Below, in pieces: positions 1 through 9,819 of a stretch of 46,653 nt of DNA. The stretch spans positions 1 through 46,653 of the forward strand of contig JALSGS010000058.1 of the NCBI GenBank assembly GCA_026982695.1, written 5' to 3'. Below the pieces are notes generated by a model that saw nothing but the letters and a program-made list of their open reading frames with translations, did not search any database and was not told the DNA's origin. A program made the translations under genes and the position numbers. Source of the DNA: Saprospiraceae bacterium. GTDB lineage: Bacteria; Bacteroidota; Bacteroidia; Chitinophagales; Saprospiraceae. Each line of letters opens with the position of its first letter. Position 1 is the first letter of the stretch.

Positions 1-274
1 AGGGCGTACCATCAGAACTCACATTGACCAAGTTGCCAAAAATAACCGTAAACACCAGCGTAGTGAATAACGGCTGAATGATGGCCCAGCTCACCCCCAG
101 AACGGATTGGGCATAGCGTGCCTTGATACCTCGAATGACGAGAAAATACAGCAAATCCTTGTATCGGATCAGTTCCTTCCAGGCCTGCAATTGCCAGCGC
201 CTATCAGGTTCAATAACAAGCGTAGGGGCAACCTCTCGTTTCAGCGGAAATCGCAACGATTTATATTCACCCAT
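1..274 (-). CDS. ABC-2 type polysaccharide export permease (Wzm/KpsM-like), N-terminal part
   Basis: The reading frame runs from an ATG at 274 off the left edge, so only 91 codons are visible. The start MGEYKSLRFPLKREVAP is followed by a basic amphipathic stretch, then YKDLLYFLVIRGIKARYAQS and GVSWAIIQPLFTTLVFTVIF. That is the classic opening of ABC-2 permeases that export O-antigen or capsule (Wzm/KpsM/TagG family): an interface helix with the R-GIK-RY motif, then the first membrane span. The start lies 25 bases after the Wzc stop in the same direction, so it is probably the next gene of the export operon. Its ATPase partner (Wzt) would be expected just beyond the window. Co-occurrence with a Wza/Wzc pair suggests ABC-dependent capsule export. 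Family call is firm; the substrate is inferred from context. Confidence 0.85.
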   Translation of the reverse strand, partial: MGEYKSLRFPLKREVAPTLVIEPDRRWQLQAWKELIRYKDLLYFLVIRGIKARYAQSVLGVSWAIIQPLFTTLVFTVIFGNLVNVSSDGTP

Positions 275-299
275 TACTTTAGAAGTTATATCCAGCTTC

Positions 300-2765
300 T
301 TATCCACGAACAAGCCTGGAAATCAGACCCGGAACACCAGAACGTCGTCCGGACTTTGTCTCCTCCTCTTCATAATACCCATATCCATACCCATAGCCAT
401 ATCCATAGCCATAGCCATAGCCGTAGCCGTAGCCGTAGCCTCCACCTGCATCAATGCCATTGATGACAATGGCCATATTCTTGAGCTTCTTGTTCTGATA
501 TAAATCCTCAACGATTTGCAGCATACCTTTACGCGTCACTTTGTCGCGCACCACGTAGATGGCACTATCGATCAGCCTATTGAGCAGCAGTGCATCTGCA
601 ACCAGGCCGACGGGTGGAGTGTCAATTACTACTTTGTCGAAGCGCTGGCGCAGTGCGGCGAAGAGGGCATCGAGGCGTTCGCTGAGCATCAACTCGGAGG
701 GGTTGGGCGGTATGGGGCCTGAGGGGATAAACCACAGATTTTCGTGTTGGGGCGCCTGATAGAGGATGTCGTCGATTTCGGCCTCACCGATGAGGTAATG
801 GGTCAAGCCCTTGTAGTTGGTGCCTTCCTCGCCGGTGAGATAGCGCATCAGTTTGGGTTTGCGCAGGTCGAGACCTACGAGCACGGTCTTTTGCCTGGAT
901 AGGACAAAGCTCATCCCCATGTTGATGCTGATAAAGGTCTTACCTTCACCACTGCTGCTCGAAGTTACCAGCAATACCTTTTGTTGCTCTTCGGGCATGA
1001 GAAACTGCAGATTGGTGCGCAGCAGGCGAAACATCTCGGCAACGGCCGAGCGGCTTCCTGGCCGCACGACGAGAACCTGGCCTTGACGCTTGTTCATGGC
1101 CACTTTGCCAAGGATAGGTGCCTGCGTTTGACTTTTGATGTCCTCTTCGCTCTGCACTTTGTCGTTGAGCAGCTCTTTAAGCACGAGAAATAAGACGGGC
1201 AAGCCCAGTCCGAGCATCCAGGCAAGCGCATATCGCGGTTTAGTTTTCGGACTTATCTTGGAAGCTGTCGAGGCTACGGGAGGGTCTATGATCCGAAAAT
1301 CCGAAGAAGTAACGGCCATCGAAAGAGCAGTCTCTTCTCGCTTCTGCAAGAGGTTAAGAAATAGGCTTTCTTTTATTTTTTGTTGCCGCTGAATCTCAAG
1401 GAGTCTCTGTTCTACACCGGGCACGCGACGCGCCTGTGCCAGAACAACATTGCTGCGTTTCTGCAACTGATCGTATTGTCGTCTCAGGTCTTGTCGAGCA
1501 AGCTGTAGATTCTCCAGTATCACATCATACAACCTTTCCAGTTCAGTCTGAAGGTGCTGAACAGCAGGATTTTCCAATGTGGCAGATTGCAATAGCCGAT
1601 CCCGATCTAACACGGCCTGATTATATTGAGCAATCAACGTAGTAATACCGCTGTTTGTAAACTGAAACGAAGCAGGTAATACATCATAACGTCCACGTTT
1701 ATTCTGCAGGTAAGATTCAAGCTGGTCGAGCAGATCAAGCTGAAGGGTAAGCTGGGCCAGCTTTTCATCATATGTACGCATCTGCTCAAGTAGGGTATTT
1801 ACACTCTCCTCAACCTGTACCGAGATGTTGTGACGCTCTTTGAACGCTACGACACTGCTCTCTATATCTCCCAGTTCGGCTACAAGGTACCCCAATCTGT
1901 TCTCAATGAATTGCAATGTATTCCGTGCCACCTTATTCTTATCCTCTCTGGCCGCACTATCGTAAGCTTCCAGGAGCTTATTGATAATATCAACAGCTTT
2001 TTGAGGCACCGGATCAGTAAAACTGACAACCAGAATATTGGCCTGAGGTGATTTTCGGATTACGCTTACCCGACTAGCTAACCCACTTGCTAAGTGCAGA
2101 GGATTACGGAAAGAAATGATGATCTCATCATGAGATGAGGTCTTTGCCTCCGGTTTCAGAGATAAAAGCAATCGTTTTTCTTCATCCAGTTGGACCCATC
2201 TCCCAAAGTGCCCCCGTATCCGAACATTTTCTTCACTGCCATCTTTCCAGACTTCATATGTGTCGCTGTTCAGAATAGCCACCCGCCAGTTACCTTGCGG
2301 CCCTTGGGGTCCGAAGTCAGCTGAATCTACCTTAATAGGACTTCGATCATATAACTCACTGCGCTTGATACGTCCTTCCTGGTAGTAAGCAACATGCAGC
2401 TCCAGTGAATCCACAACCCGCCTCATAAGCGAGCGGCTGTGCAGAATCTCAATTTCATTTTCCAGATTCGCCCTAGCTGCCAATAGTCTTCCAGCACCTA
2501 AATCCCCCAGGACAGCTTCTTCGGTAAGTCCAGAGGTTCCACCACTCAAAGGATCTTTGATCAAGATGGTACTCGATACTTTATAGACAGGCGTTGCATA
2601 TCGAATGGTTAACCAGGCTATGAGCAAGGCAAGTCCCACGCAGCCTACGAAGAGATACCAATGTCGGACAACGAGCCAGAGATAGCGCCGTAGGTCTACG
2701 GGTTTTTCTTCAAACTCACCAGTAAAGAAGGGTGGCGGTATGTGATTGGTCTGACCGTTATGCAT
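300..2765 (-). CDS. wzc: Polysaccharide biosynthesis tyrosine autokinase (Wzc-like BY-kinase)
   Basis: An 821-residue inner-membrane co-polymerase/BY-kinase. The N-terminus has a Wzz chain-length domain with a first membrane span (LFVGCVGLALLIAWLTIRYA, about 37-56), a long periplasmic coiled-coil region, and a second span (YALAWMLGLGLPVLFLVLKE, about 510-530). The cytoplasmic kinase follows, with Walker A SSSSGEGKT (about 605), Walker A' GLDLRKP (about 630) and Walker B VVIDTPP (about 712). The C-terminal tail has the tyrosine cluster that BY-kinases phosphorylate in trans, but here it is a pure Gly-Tyr repeat of 11 GY units plus one Tyr, followed by four Glu and a basic end. It lies 33 bases after the Wza-like gene and 25 before the permease. 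The CpsB phosphatase just upstream is the expected antagonist. Chain-length control and export of capsule is the inferred role. Confidence 0.95.
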   Translation of the reverse strand: MHNGQTNHIPPPFFTGEFEEKPVDLRRYLWLVVRHWYLFVGCVGLALLIAWLTIRYATPVYKVSSTILIKDPLSGGTSGLTEEAVLGDLGAGRLLAARANLENEIEILHSRSLMRRVVDSLELHVAYYQEGRIKRSELYDRSPIKVDSADFGPQGPQGNWRVAILNSDTYEVWKDGSEENVRIRGHFGRWVQLDEEKRLLLSLKPEAKTSSHDEIIISFRNPLHLASGLASRVSVIRKSPQANILVVSFTDPVPQKAVDIINKLLEAYDSAAREDKNKVARNTLQFIENRLGYLVAELGDIESSVVAFKERHNISVQVEESVNTLLEQMRTYDEKLAQLTLQLDLLDQLESYLQNKRGRYDVLPASFQFTNSGITTLIAQYNQAVLDRDRLLQSATLENPAVQHLQTELERLYDVILENLQLARQDLRRQYDQLQKRSNVVLAQARRVPGVEQRLLEIQRQQKIKESLFLNLLQKREETALSMAVTSSDFRIIDPPVASTASKISPKTKPRYALAWMLGLGLPVLFLVLKELLNDKVQSEEDIKSQTQAPILGKVAMNKRQGQVLVVRPGSRSAVAEMFRLLRTNLQFLMPEEQQKVLLVTSSSSGEGKTFISINMGMSFVLSRQKTVLVGLDLRKPKLMRYLTGEEGTNYKGLTHYLIGEAEIDDILYQAPQHENLWFIPSGPIPPNPSELMLSERLDALFAALRQRFDKVVIDTPPVGLVADALLLNRLIDSAIYVVRDKVTRKGMLQIVEDLYQNKKLKNMAIVINGIDAGGGYGYGYGYGYGYGYGYGYGYGYYEEEETKSGRRSGVPGLISRLVRG
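372..440 (-). repeat. Gly-Tyr codon microsatellite in the Wzc tail
   Basis: Read on the minus strand, eleven GGN-TAY hexamers follow each other, ending in an extra TAT before four Glu codons. Three are GGC-TAC, three GGC-TAT, and the rest vary in the third base of the Gly codon (GGA, GGG, GGC). The unit length of 6 means copy-number change would keep the frame and only add or remove tyrosines. It encodes about residues 776-798 of the kinase. Confidence 0.9.
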
Positions 2766-2798
2766 GACTAAACATATTGAGTGAGCGGCAGGCAGGTA

Positions 2799-3578
2799 TC
2801 AACGCGTCAGGATTAGCGTCAGCGAGATCAGCGAAGAGATGAGGCTAACCCAGGTGCCGATCCTTTGAGAGGGATCGGCCACGGTGACTATTTTGGCTTT
2901 GGCCGGCTGCACGTAGATGATGTCGTTTTGTTTGAGGTAAAAATAAGGCGAATCGAAGAGGTTGCGGTCGTGCAAGTTAATGCGGCCATACATGCGCATG
3001 CCATTGTGTTCTCTGATGACCAAAATATTGTCGAGGCGTCCCAGCTCGGTGACTCCCCCTGCTTGGCTCAGGGCTTCGAGGATAGTGACGCGCTGCTGCG
3101 TAAAGTTTTGCACACCTGGATTGTTCACTTCGCCCAGCACACTGACGCGAAAGTTGAGGAAGCGCACGCGCACCACCGGATCTTTGAGATAGGGCTGCAG
3201 GCGTTCCAGCACGAGTTGCTTCACCTGCCCGATGGTCAGGCCACCCACCTGCAAGGGCCCCAGGCCAGGAAAGTCGATATAACCGTCAGGATCGACCAGA
3301 TAGCCCACTAGTGGGTTTTGACTGACGTTGTTGCCCAGGCTAGTAATATTAGTACCTATGACGAGGTTGTAGGGTTTGCTCAGGGCTTCCTCTATGGTAT
3401 GTACACTGATGTAGAGGATGTCGTCGGGCTGCACGCGCAGCTGAAAGTCGGCTTGTATCTGCTCGGGTGTATCGGGGAATTCAGGGCCTTCATTGAACAC
3501 CAGCAGATCGCGATAGCGCACGCAAGAAGAGGCTGCCGTGGCCAATATTATGAGTAAGAACAGGGAGCGAATATTCAT
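2799..3578 (-). CDS. wza: Polysaccharide export outer-membrane lipoprotein (Wza/BexD family)
   Basis: 259 residues from the ATG at 3578, chosen because it begins a lipoprotein signal (MNIRSLFLLIILATAASSC) with the lipobox Cys near residue 19. A longer frame reaches 3725 but would overlap the 3' end of the upstream phosphatase gene. The mature part has a Poly_export domain (FQLRVQPDDILYISV, about 55-70) and a SLBB domain (RVSVLGEVNNPGVQNF; ILEALSQAGGV). It ends in a hydrophobic segment (WVSLISSLISLTLILTR), as in many Bacteroidota Wza homologues that are shorter than E. coli Wza (about 380 residues). It forms the outer-membrane secretion channel and acts with the Wzc-like kinase 33 bases downstream. 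No clear ribosome binding site precedes the start, as is usual in the phylum. Confidence 0.93.
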   Translation of the reverse strand: MNIRSLFLLIILATAASSCVRYRDLLVFNEGPEFPDTPEQIQADFQLRVQPDDILYISVHTIEEALSKPYNLVIGTNITSLGNNVSQNPLVGYLVDPDGYIDFPGLGPLQVGGLTIGQVKQLVLERLQPYLKDPVVRVRFLNFRVSVLGEVNNPGVQNFTQQRVTILEALSQAGGVTELGRLDNILVIREHNGMRMYGRINLHDRNLFDSPYFYLKQNDIIYVQPAKAKIVTVADPSQRIGTWVSLISSLISLTLILTR

Positions 3579-3643
3579 GTAGCCGTTTCTCTTTGATACG
3601 TAACTCGTGCCTGTTTGTATATACATGTCAGCTTGCAGTGGAG

Positions 3644-4414
3644 CTAACATACAGTTGGGCCTAGCAAAGTGGCGTTGATCAAGGTTTGCCCTTGGGGTAT
3701 GCGCAGCCCCCTGCGCCTCAGCCATTGCTGTAGCTGTGACAGGTGTGCTTCGTGATGGACGTCGGTGCCTATTAAGTCCACGTAGCCCTTCTGCAACATC
3801 TTTTGTGCAAAGTGCTGAACCTCTTTGCCATAGGTACCTGCCAACGACAAGAGGTTGACTTGCAGCTTGCAGCCCAGCTGCCGCAGCCGCTCGAACGGCT
3901 TTAGCCCCTGGCGAGTGAAGTAGCCATAGCGCTCGGGATGCGCCAGGATGGGCCGATAGCCTTTGATGCGCATCTGAAAGAGAATCTCTTCCAGACGCGG
4001 CGGCGCAGCAAAAAATGACAACTCGATCAATACGTGGCGCTGAGGCAAAGTCAGCAGAGATCCTTTCTCCAAGAGTGTCTCAAACCAATCGTCCACGTAG
4101 TACTCTGCTGCCACGTGGAGCTGTACGGACAAGCCGGCACGCTGCACCGCTGCCTGCAACACTTCAAAAGCCGGCTGAATTGTCTCCGCTGTATTGGGAT
4201 ACAACTCTCGGTGTACGTGAGGTGTAAGCCACAGGCACTGGTAGCCCAATTCACACATGCCCCCCACCAATGCCACCGCGACTTCCACAGTAGGTGCCCC
4301 ATCATCGATACCGGGCACCAGATGATTGTGCATGTCGGCATACAAGAAAGCACAGTCATGTTGGACATGCGACTTTTTCCTGTTCCAAAGGTTTGAAAGA
4401 AAAGGAAGTCTCAT
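3644..4414 (-). CDS. CpsB/YwqE-type PHP tyrosine-protein phosphatase
   Basis: 256 residues with the PHP-fold metal ligands of the CpsB/CapC/YwqE family: DMHNHLVPGIDDG near residues 27-39, AEYYVDD (about 103), LAHPERY (about 158) and IGTDVHHEAHL near 215-225. These enzymes dephosphorylate the C-terminal tyrosines of BY-kinases and so control capsule polymerisation. The gene lies directly upstream of the Wza-like and Wzc-like genes, the usual partnership; the Wza ATG is 65 bases after its stop. There is no signal peptide, so it is cytoplasmic. Family assignment is secure; dephosphorylation of the neighbouring kinase is inferred from context. Confidence 0.92.
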   Translation of the reverse strand: MRLPFLSNLWNRKKSHVQHDCAFLYADMHNHLVPGIDDGAPTVEVAVALVGGMCELGYQCLWLTPHVHRELYPNTAETIQPAFEVLQAAVQRAGLSVQLHVAAEYYVDDWFETLLEKGSLLTLPQRHVLIELSFFAAPPRLEEILFQMRIKGYRPILAHPERYGYFTRQGLKPFERLRQLGCKLQVNLLSLAGTYGKEVQHFAQKMLQKGYVDLIGTDVHHEAHLSQLQQWLRRRGLRIPQGQTLINATLLGPTVC

Positions 4415-4448
4415 TCAAGAAGAATGGATAAACAGAGTTAATATTAAC

Positions 4449-5639
4449 TCATACAAAATCAAGGACTTCAAAATGGCCAGGCAAAACTGATGGTGCAGGC
4501 ACACCCAGCCACTTTTCAAGCACAGTCGCATACACACGTCGGAAATCCATGTGTACAGCTACATCATTTCTATGGGCAAGGGTGTTGAGATCGGGCAGCT
4601 CGTTGCAACTACCTGCACGTTTGAGTCCATCTGACAAAATGCAGATGGTATTACCCACGCCGTGATCGGTACCCATATTGACATTCTCCTTCACACGACG
4701 GCCAAATTCCGAATATATCAAAACGAGTGTATCTTTAAACAGGCCAGCTGCCCGAAGATCGCGCACAAATGCCTTTAACCCAGCACCAAGCTCTGAGAGC
4801 AGCCGCTTCTGCCGGCCAGGTTGTGCTAAATGGGTATCATAGCCACCCTGTGTAATAAAAAAGAACAAGGTAGGTGCGCCATTTTTGATCAGACTTGCCA
4901 CCTGTGCCAACGAAGCTCCTAACACGGACGGTGGATAATCAAACGCATTGGGAGAAAAATATTGATGTAATGTACGCATCGCCACAATAGCTTCACTTCT
5001 CACCTTTTGCAAATAGGACGCCACAGGATGCTCGTGGCACGTGCTATATAGCTCCTCAAGGTAAGGTGCGAAATGCGAGAAATCCCTAAGGCCCCCTATC
5101 GTACATCCCTGAATGTTTTCTCCTTTCAGAAGCAAGGAGAAAGTCTCAGAAGCATCCACTGCCAGGGTAGATGGCGGGACCTCGCTTTTCCGAGAGGCCA
5201 TGTCAAGATATCGGCCGATCCAGCCTGTGCGAGGATTAGCCCGCTCGTTTGGTGTAAAAGCAGCGTGCCAAATATCGGTAGACTTAAAGTGCGATGTATT
5301 GGGTTGGGGTGAACCGACATTGTGATATAAGGCCATGCAGCCATCAAAATATAGGTCGGCAAGATCTTGAGCCCATACAGGCGTGGCAAGCTCATCGGTA
5401 AGCTCGATCAACTCGTGTTTAGCGATAGCTAGGTTGGGTCTCGAAGCATAGTAAATATCATTCCGCCAGGGCACAAATGTGTTTAGCCCATCATTTCCTC
5501 CTTGCAAGTGAAGAAGTACAAGGCGTTTGCCACGGAAGCGCTTTATCGTATCCGTACCACAAGAAGCCAGTAGCTGCGGCACGAACGTCGTCCCTACAGC
5601 AAGATAAGCGCTATTCTGTATAAATCTTCTTCGGTCCAT
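4449..5639 (-). CDS. DUF1501 family secreted protein, Tat signal
   Basis: 396 residues starting MDRRRFIQNSAYLAVGTTF, a twin-arginine-type signal, so export in folded form is likely. The DUF1501 hallmarks LVLLHLQGGNDGLNTFVP and VLIYSEFGRRVKEN...MGTDHGVGN are present. The fold is related to the alkaline-phosphatase/sulfatase superfamily, but no reaction is established. A TTG 15 bases upstream (5654) would overlap the DUF1800 stop; I prefer the ATG because it gives the standard Tat start. The gene follows the DUF1800 gene by 11 bases and is co-directional. These two families are commonly adjacent in Bacteroidota and Planctomycetes. Placement between sugar-nucleotide and export genes is unusual. 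A membrane- or polysaccharide-linked role would be a guess. Confidence 0.88.
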   Translation of the reverse strand: MDRRRFIQNSAYLAVGTTFVPQLLASCGTDTIKRFRGKRLVLLHLQGGNDGLNTFVPWRNDIYYASRPNLAIAKHELIELTDELATPVWAQDLADLYFDGCMALYHNVGSPQPNTSHFKSTDIWHAAFTPNERANPRTGWIGRYLDMASRKSEVPPSTLAVDASETFSLLLKGENIQGCTIGGLRDFSHFAPYLEELYSTCHEHPVASYLQKVRSEAIVAMRTLHQYFSPNAFDYPPSVLGASLAQVASLIKNGAPTLFFFITQGGYDTHLAQPGRQKRLLSELGAGLKAFVRDLRAAGLFKDTLVLIYSEFGRRVKENVNMGTDHGVGNTICILSDGLKRAGSCNELPDLNTLAHRNDVAVHMDFRRVYATVLEKWLGVPAPSVLPGHFEVLDFV

Positions 5640-5650
5640 GGCAAATGTGG

Positions 5651-6997
5651 TCAATTCAATTGATAATAGGGAGAAGTTGTATAATACAGAATGCCCTCTT
5701 CGTGCACTTCCTCCGGACCCTCTATATCCATATTCCAGAAAAACACAGACCAGCTACATGGCAATTCAGAAAGCTGCTCGAACATGCTGTCTCTATCGTA
5801 GACCGCGTCCATAAAGTAACGAAAGCTGCGCAACTCCGAATGTGCTATTCGCGAATGCAACTTGTAATACAGCGATTTTCGCGGAACCGTCCGATTTGCT
5901 ACAGCAAATGTTATTATGGGGAAACACGTTCTATATAACACCGTCTGAGTATTGATCCACTGATTGCCTGACGGCCATCCACCCACGTTAGGGGGCGCAA
6001 AAAGGCGCTGCCCCATTTTCCACAGGAGCTGATCGTGCGTTTTGATGCCAATGAGTTTTACCGTAGTCTGCCTCTGGAATCCTACCAGCAGCTCTACCGG
6101 GGTTTTGACCAGGGAGTTGATATGTACATTGCCATAAAACCAATCAGAAAGAAAGATCTCTCTCAGCAGCTGCGCAGTATTATAGTCTGATTCGTAGTAA
6201 ACATCCGTCAGGTACTCAATAATATCCTCATCTTCTTTCTGATCGACAAAAAAGCGATAGATAGCACGCACTAAATGACGTGCACATTGCTGCTGTGCCA
6301 ATACGATATCAATGATGTCTTCTCCGGTAAAACGCCCCGAACGACCTAGAAAAGTTTTGATACCTTCATCATGTGCCGACCTGTCGAAGTAAAAGACATT
6401 CGTATCGTGGTTATAACGCCAGCCAGTAAAGGCACGAGCAGCTTCCTTGACGTCTTGGAGCGTATAATGCCCTACACCCAGTGTAAACAATTCGAGCAGC
6501 TCTCTGGGGAAGTTCTCATTGGGGGCATCTTTGTGAGAATGGTGATTATCCAGATAGCGCATCATGGCGGGCGTCTTGGCCACTGCATGAATCAAATCGC
6601 GAAAGCTACCTAAGGCATGCTCACGTAGTAGCTCCAAATAGCACTTTGTCAACTCAAAGCTTTGCCCACCCATCGGCAAATGATGGTGCCAGAAAAGTGC
6701 CATTTTTTCGCGCAAGACTCCCTTCCCCGCTACCATCAGATCCAACCATGCATTGGCCAGCACTCCTCTTTTGTCCTTTTCGGCTCTAAAGCTTTCATAG
6801 CGCGGCAAACGCATGGAGCTGTTAGGCACAGGAATATCTTCATTGAGAATGACCAGCTTGCTTTGCTCACGCATCGCATCCTCAAGTAGGAAGTCTACTA
6901 TATCCTCTTTGCGCTTACCTACAAAGCGCTTTAGCTCTTGAGGTCCTAGACCAAAACCTGCACGCCGGAACAAGTGCTGTATATGGATAGCTTCCAT
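5651..6997 (-). CDS. DUF1800 family protein
   Basis: 448 residues. The opening IQHLFRRAGFGLGPQELKRFVG matches the DUF1800 N-terminal motif (H-L-x-R-R-x-G-F-G). LALFWHHHLP-type sequence appears as MALFWHHHLPMG (about 113-125), and NENFPRELLELFTLGVGHYT, PPNVGGWPSGNQWIN and ARAFTGWRYN are further family signatures. Function is unknown. It is the first gene of a two-gene unit with the DUF1501 gene and has its own candidate promoter at 7026-7033. No obvious N-terminal signal peptide is visible, although partners of this type are often surface or periplasmic; that discrepancy is unresolved. It ends 11 bases before the DUF1501 ATG. Confidence 0.88.
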   Translation of the reverse strand: MEAIHIQHLFRRAGFGLGPQELKRFVGKRKEDIVDFLLEDAMREQSKLVILNEDIPVPNSSMRLPRYESFRAEKDKRGVLANAWLDLMVAGKGVLREKMALFWHHHLPMGGQSFELTKCYLELLREHALGSFRDLIHAVAKTPAMMRYLDNHHSHKDAPNENFPRELLELFTLGVGHYTLQDVKEAARAFTGWRYNHDTNVFYFDRSAHDEGIKTFLGRSGRFTGEDIIDIVLAQQQCARHLVRAIYRFFVDQKEDEDIIEYLTDVYYESDYNTAQLLREIFLSDWFYGNVHINSLVKTPVELLVGFQRQTTVKLIGIKTHDQLLWKMGQRLFAPPNVGGWPSGNQWINTQTVLYRTCFPIITFAVANRTVPRKSLYYKLHSRIAHSELRSFRYFMDAVYDRDSMFEQLSELPCSWSVFFWNMDIEGPEEVHEEGILYYTTSPYYQLN

Positions 6998-7025
6998 GAG
7001 GTATGATGAGGTATAGACACTACCT

Positions 7026-7033
7026 TAAAGGTA
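7026..7033 (-). promoter_or_regulatory. Candidate promoter -7 element of the DUF1800-DUF1501 unit
   Basis: Minus strand TACCTTTA (consensus TAnnTTTG, one mismatch) about 28 bases before the DUF1800 ATG. A TTG lies about 23 bases further upstream. It sits inside the palindrome TACCTTAAAGGTA (7021-7033). It would let this pair be transcribed separately from the capsule genes. Confidence 0.35.
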
Positions 7034-7084
7034 CACAATTTTTCTCATGCTTACCCCAACGCTTAACCAAATGGGTGCTCTTGC

Positions 7085-8155
7085 TTAAACACGCTTTTCC
7101 GTATGTTCCACATAAAACTGTTGATACCAATCGACGAAGGCGCGCACACCTTGGTGTATGGGCGTAGCGGGCTGATAGTCCAAGTCGCGTACCAGGTCGG
7201 AGACGTCGGCATAGGTAGCTGGCACATCGCCGGGCTGCATGGGCAGCATTTCCTTTTTAGCTTGGCGCCCTACTGCCTCTTCGATAGCCTCGATGAAGTC
7301 CATCAGTTGGACGGGATTGTTGTTGCCAATATTGTACACCTTGTAGGGGGCGGGTGAGCTACTGGGGTCGGGAGCTTGTGCCGACCACTGTGGGTTGCCC
7401 TGGGGCGGATGATCGAGCACGCGCACGACGCCCTCTACGATGTCGTCGATGTAGGTGAAGTCGCGCACCATCTTGCCGTAGTTGAACACCTTGATGGGCC
7501 GATCTTCCAAGATGGCTTTGGTGAAGAGAAAAAGGGCCATGTCGGGGCGGCCCCACGGCCCGTAGACGGTGAAGAAGCGCAAGCCAGTGGTGGGTAAGGC
7601 GTAAAGGTGGCTATAGGTATGGGCCATCAGCTCATTGGCCTTTTTGCTGGCGGCATAGAGCGAGACGGGATGATCCACATTGTCGGAAGTGGAAAAGGGC
7701 ATCTTGCCGTTGAGGCCATAAACGCTCGAACTGCTGGCATAGACTAGATGCTTGACCTGAGTGTGGCGGCATCCTTCGAGGATGTGCACAAAGCCCACCA
7801 TATTGCTCTGCACGTAAGCCTCTGGATTGACGAGGCTGTAACGCACACCTGCCTGTGCAGCCAAGTGGACGACCATGTTGAACCGCTCCTGTTCGAACAG
7901 CTGGCGCATGGCAGCTTCATCTTCCAGCTGCATACGCACGAATCGGTAGTGTGGATGGCGCGCGCTTTGCACTATTTGGTTCCATTCGATGGCCTGGCGC
8001 GGGATGCCCGCTTCGGCCAGGCGCGCGTACTTGAGTTCGGGATCGTAGTAGTCATTAATGCTGTCAAGGCCAACGACCTCATCGCCTCGGGCAAGTAGGT
8101 AGTTAGCCAAGTGGAATCCGATAAATCCGGCCGTGCCAGTGATCAATACTTTCAT
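7085..8155 (-). CDS. NAD-dependent epimerase, UDP-glucuronate 4-epimerase-like (SDR)
   Basis: 356 residues of the extended short-chain dehydrogenase fold. The NAD-binding motif is [33 protein letters not shown] follows, typical of CapI/LspL/WbnF-type UDP-glucuronate 4-epimerases. The active site has a Ser-rich loop (YASSSSVYG, about 138) and YAASKKANE (Tyr-x3-Lys, about 165). [19 protein letters not shown] is the usual substrate loop. It probably converts UDP-GlcA to UDP-GalA; action on the N-acetylated uronic acid made by the neighbouring enzymes (TviC-like) cannot be excluded. It is the last of the sugar-nucleotide genes, 55 bases after the WbpB-like gene. Confidence 0.88.
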   Translation of the reverse strand: MKVLITGTAGFIGFHLANYLLARGDEVVGLDSINDYYDPELKYARLAEAGIPRQAIEWNQIVQSARHPHYRFVRMQLEDEAAMRQLFEQERFNMVVHLAAQAGVRYSLVNPEAYVQSNMVGFVHILEGCRHTQVKHLVYASSSSVYGLNGKMPFSTSDNVDHPVSLYAASKKANELMAHTYSHLYALPTTGLRFFTVYGPWGRPDMALFLFTKAILEDRPIKVFNYGKMVRDFTYIDDIVEGVVRVLDHPPQGNPQWSAQAPDPSSSPAPYKVYNIGNNNPVQLMDFIEAIEEAVGRQAKKEMLPMQPGDVPATYADVSDLVRDLDYQPATPIHQGVRAFVDWYQQFYVEHTEKRV

Positions 8156-8210
8156 CTATAGCTTGCTTGCCCTTGTGGAAAAATGTCAGTCTATAGCCTG
8201 TGGCTACAGA

Positions 8211-9795
<1,585 letters not shown>

Positions 9796-9819
9796 GCCTT
9801 TTGCTTTTTTGTTGTAGTG

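Noticed and set aside
5640-5654. TTG at 5654 as start of the DUF1501 gene
   Set aside because: It would give a TTGA overlap with the DUF1800 stop, but the ATG at 5639 gives the standard MDRRRF Tat start.
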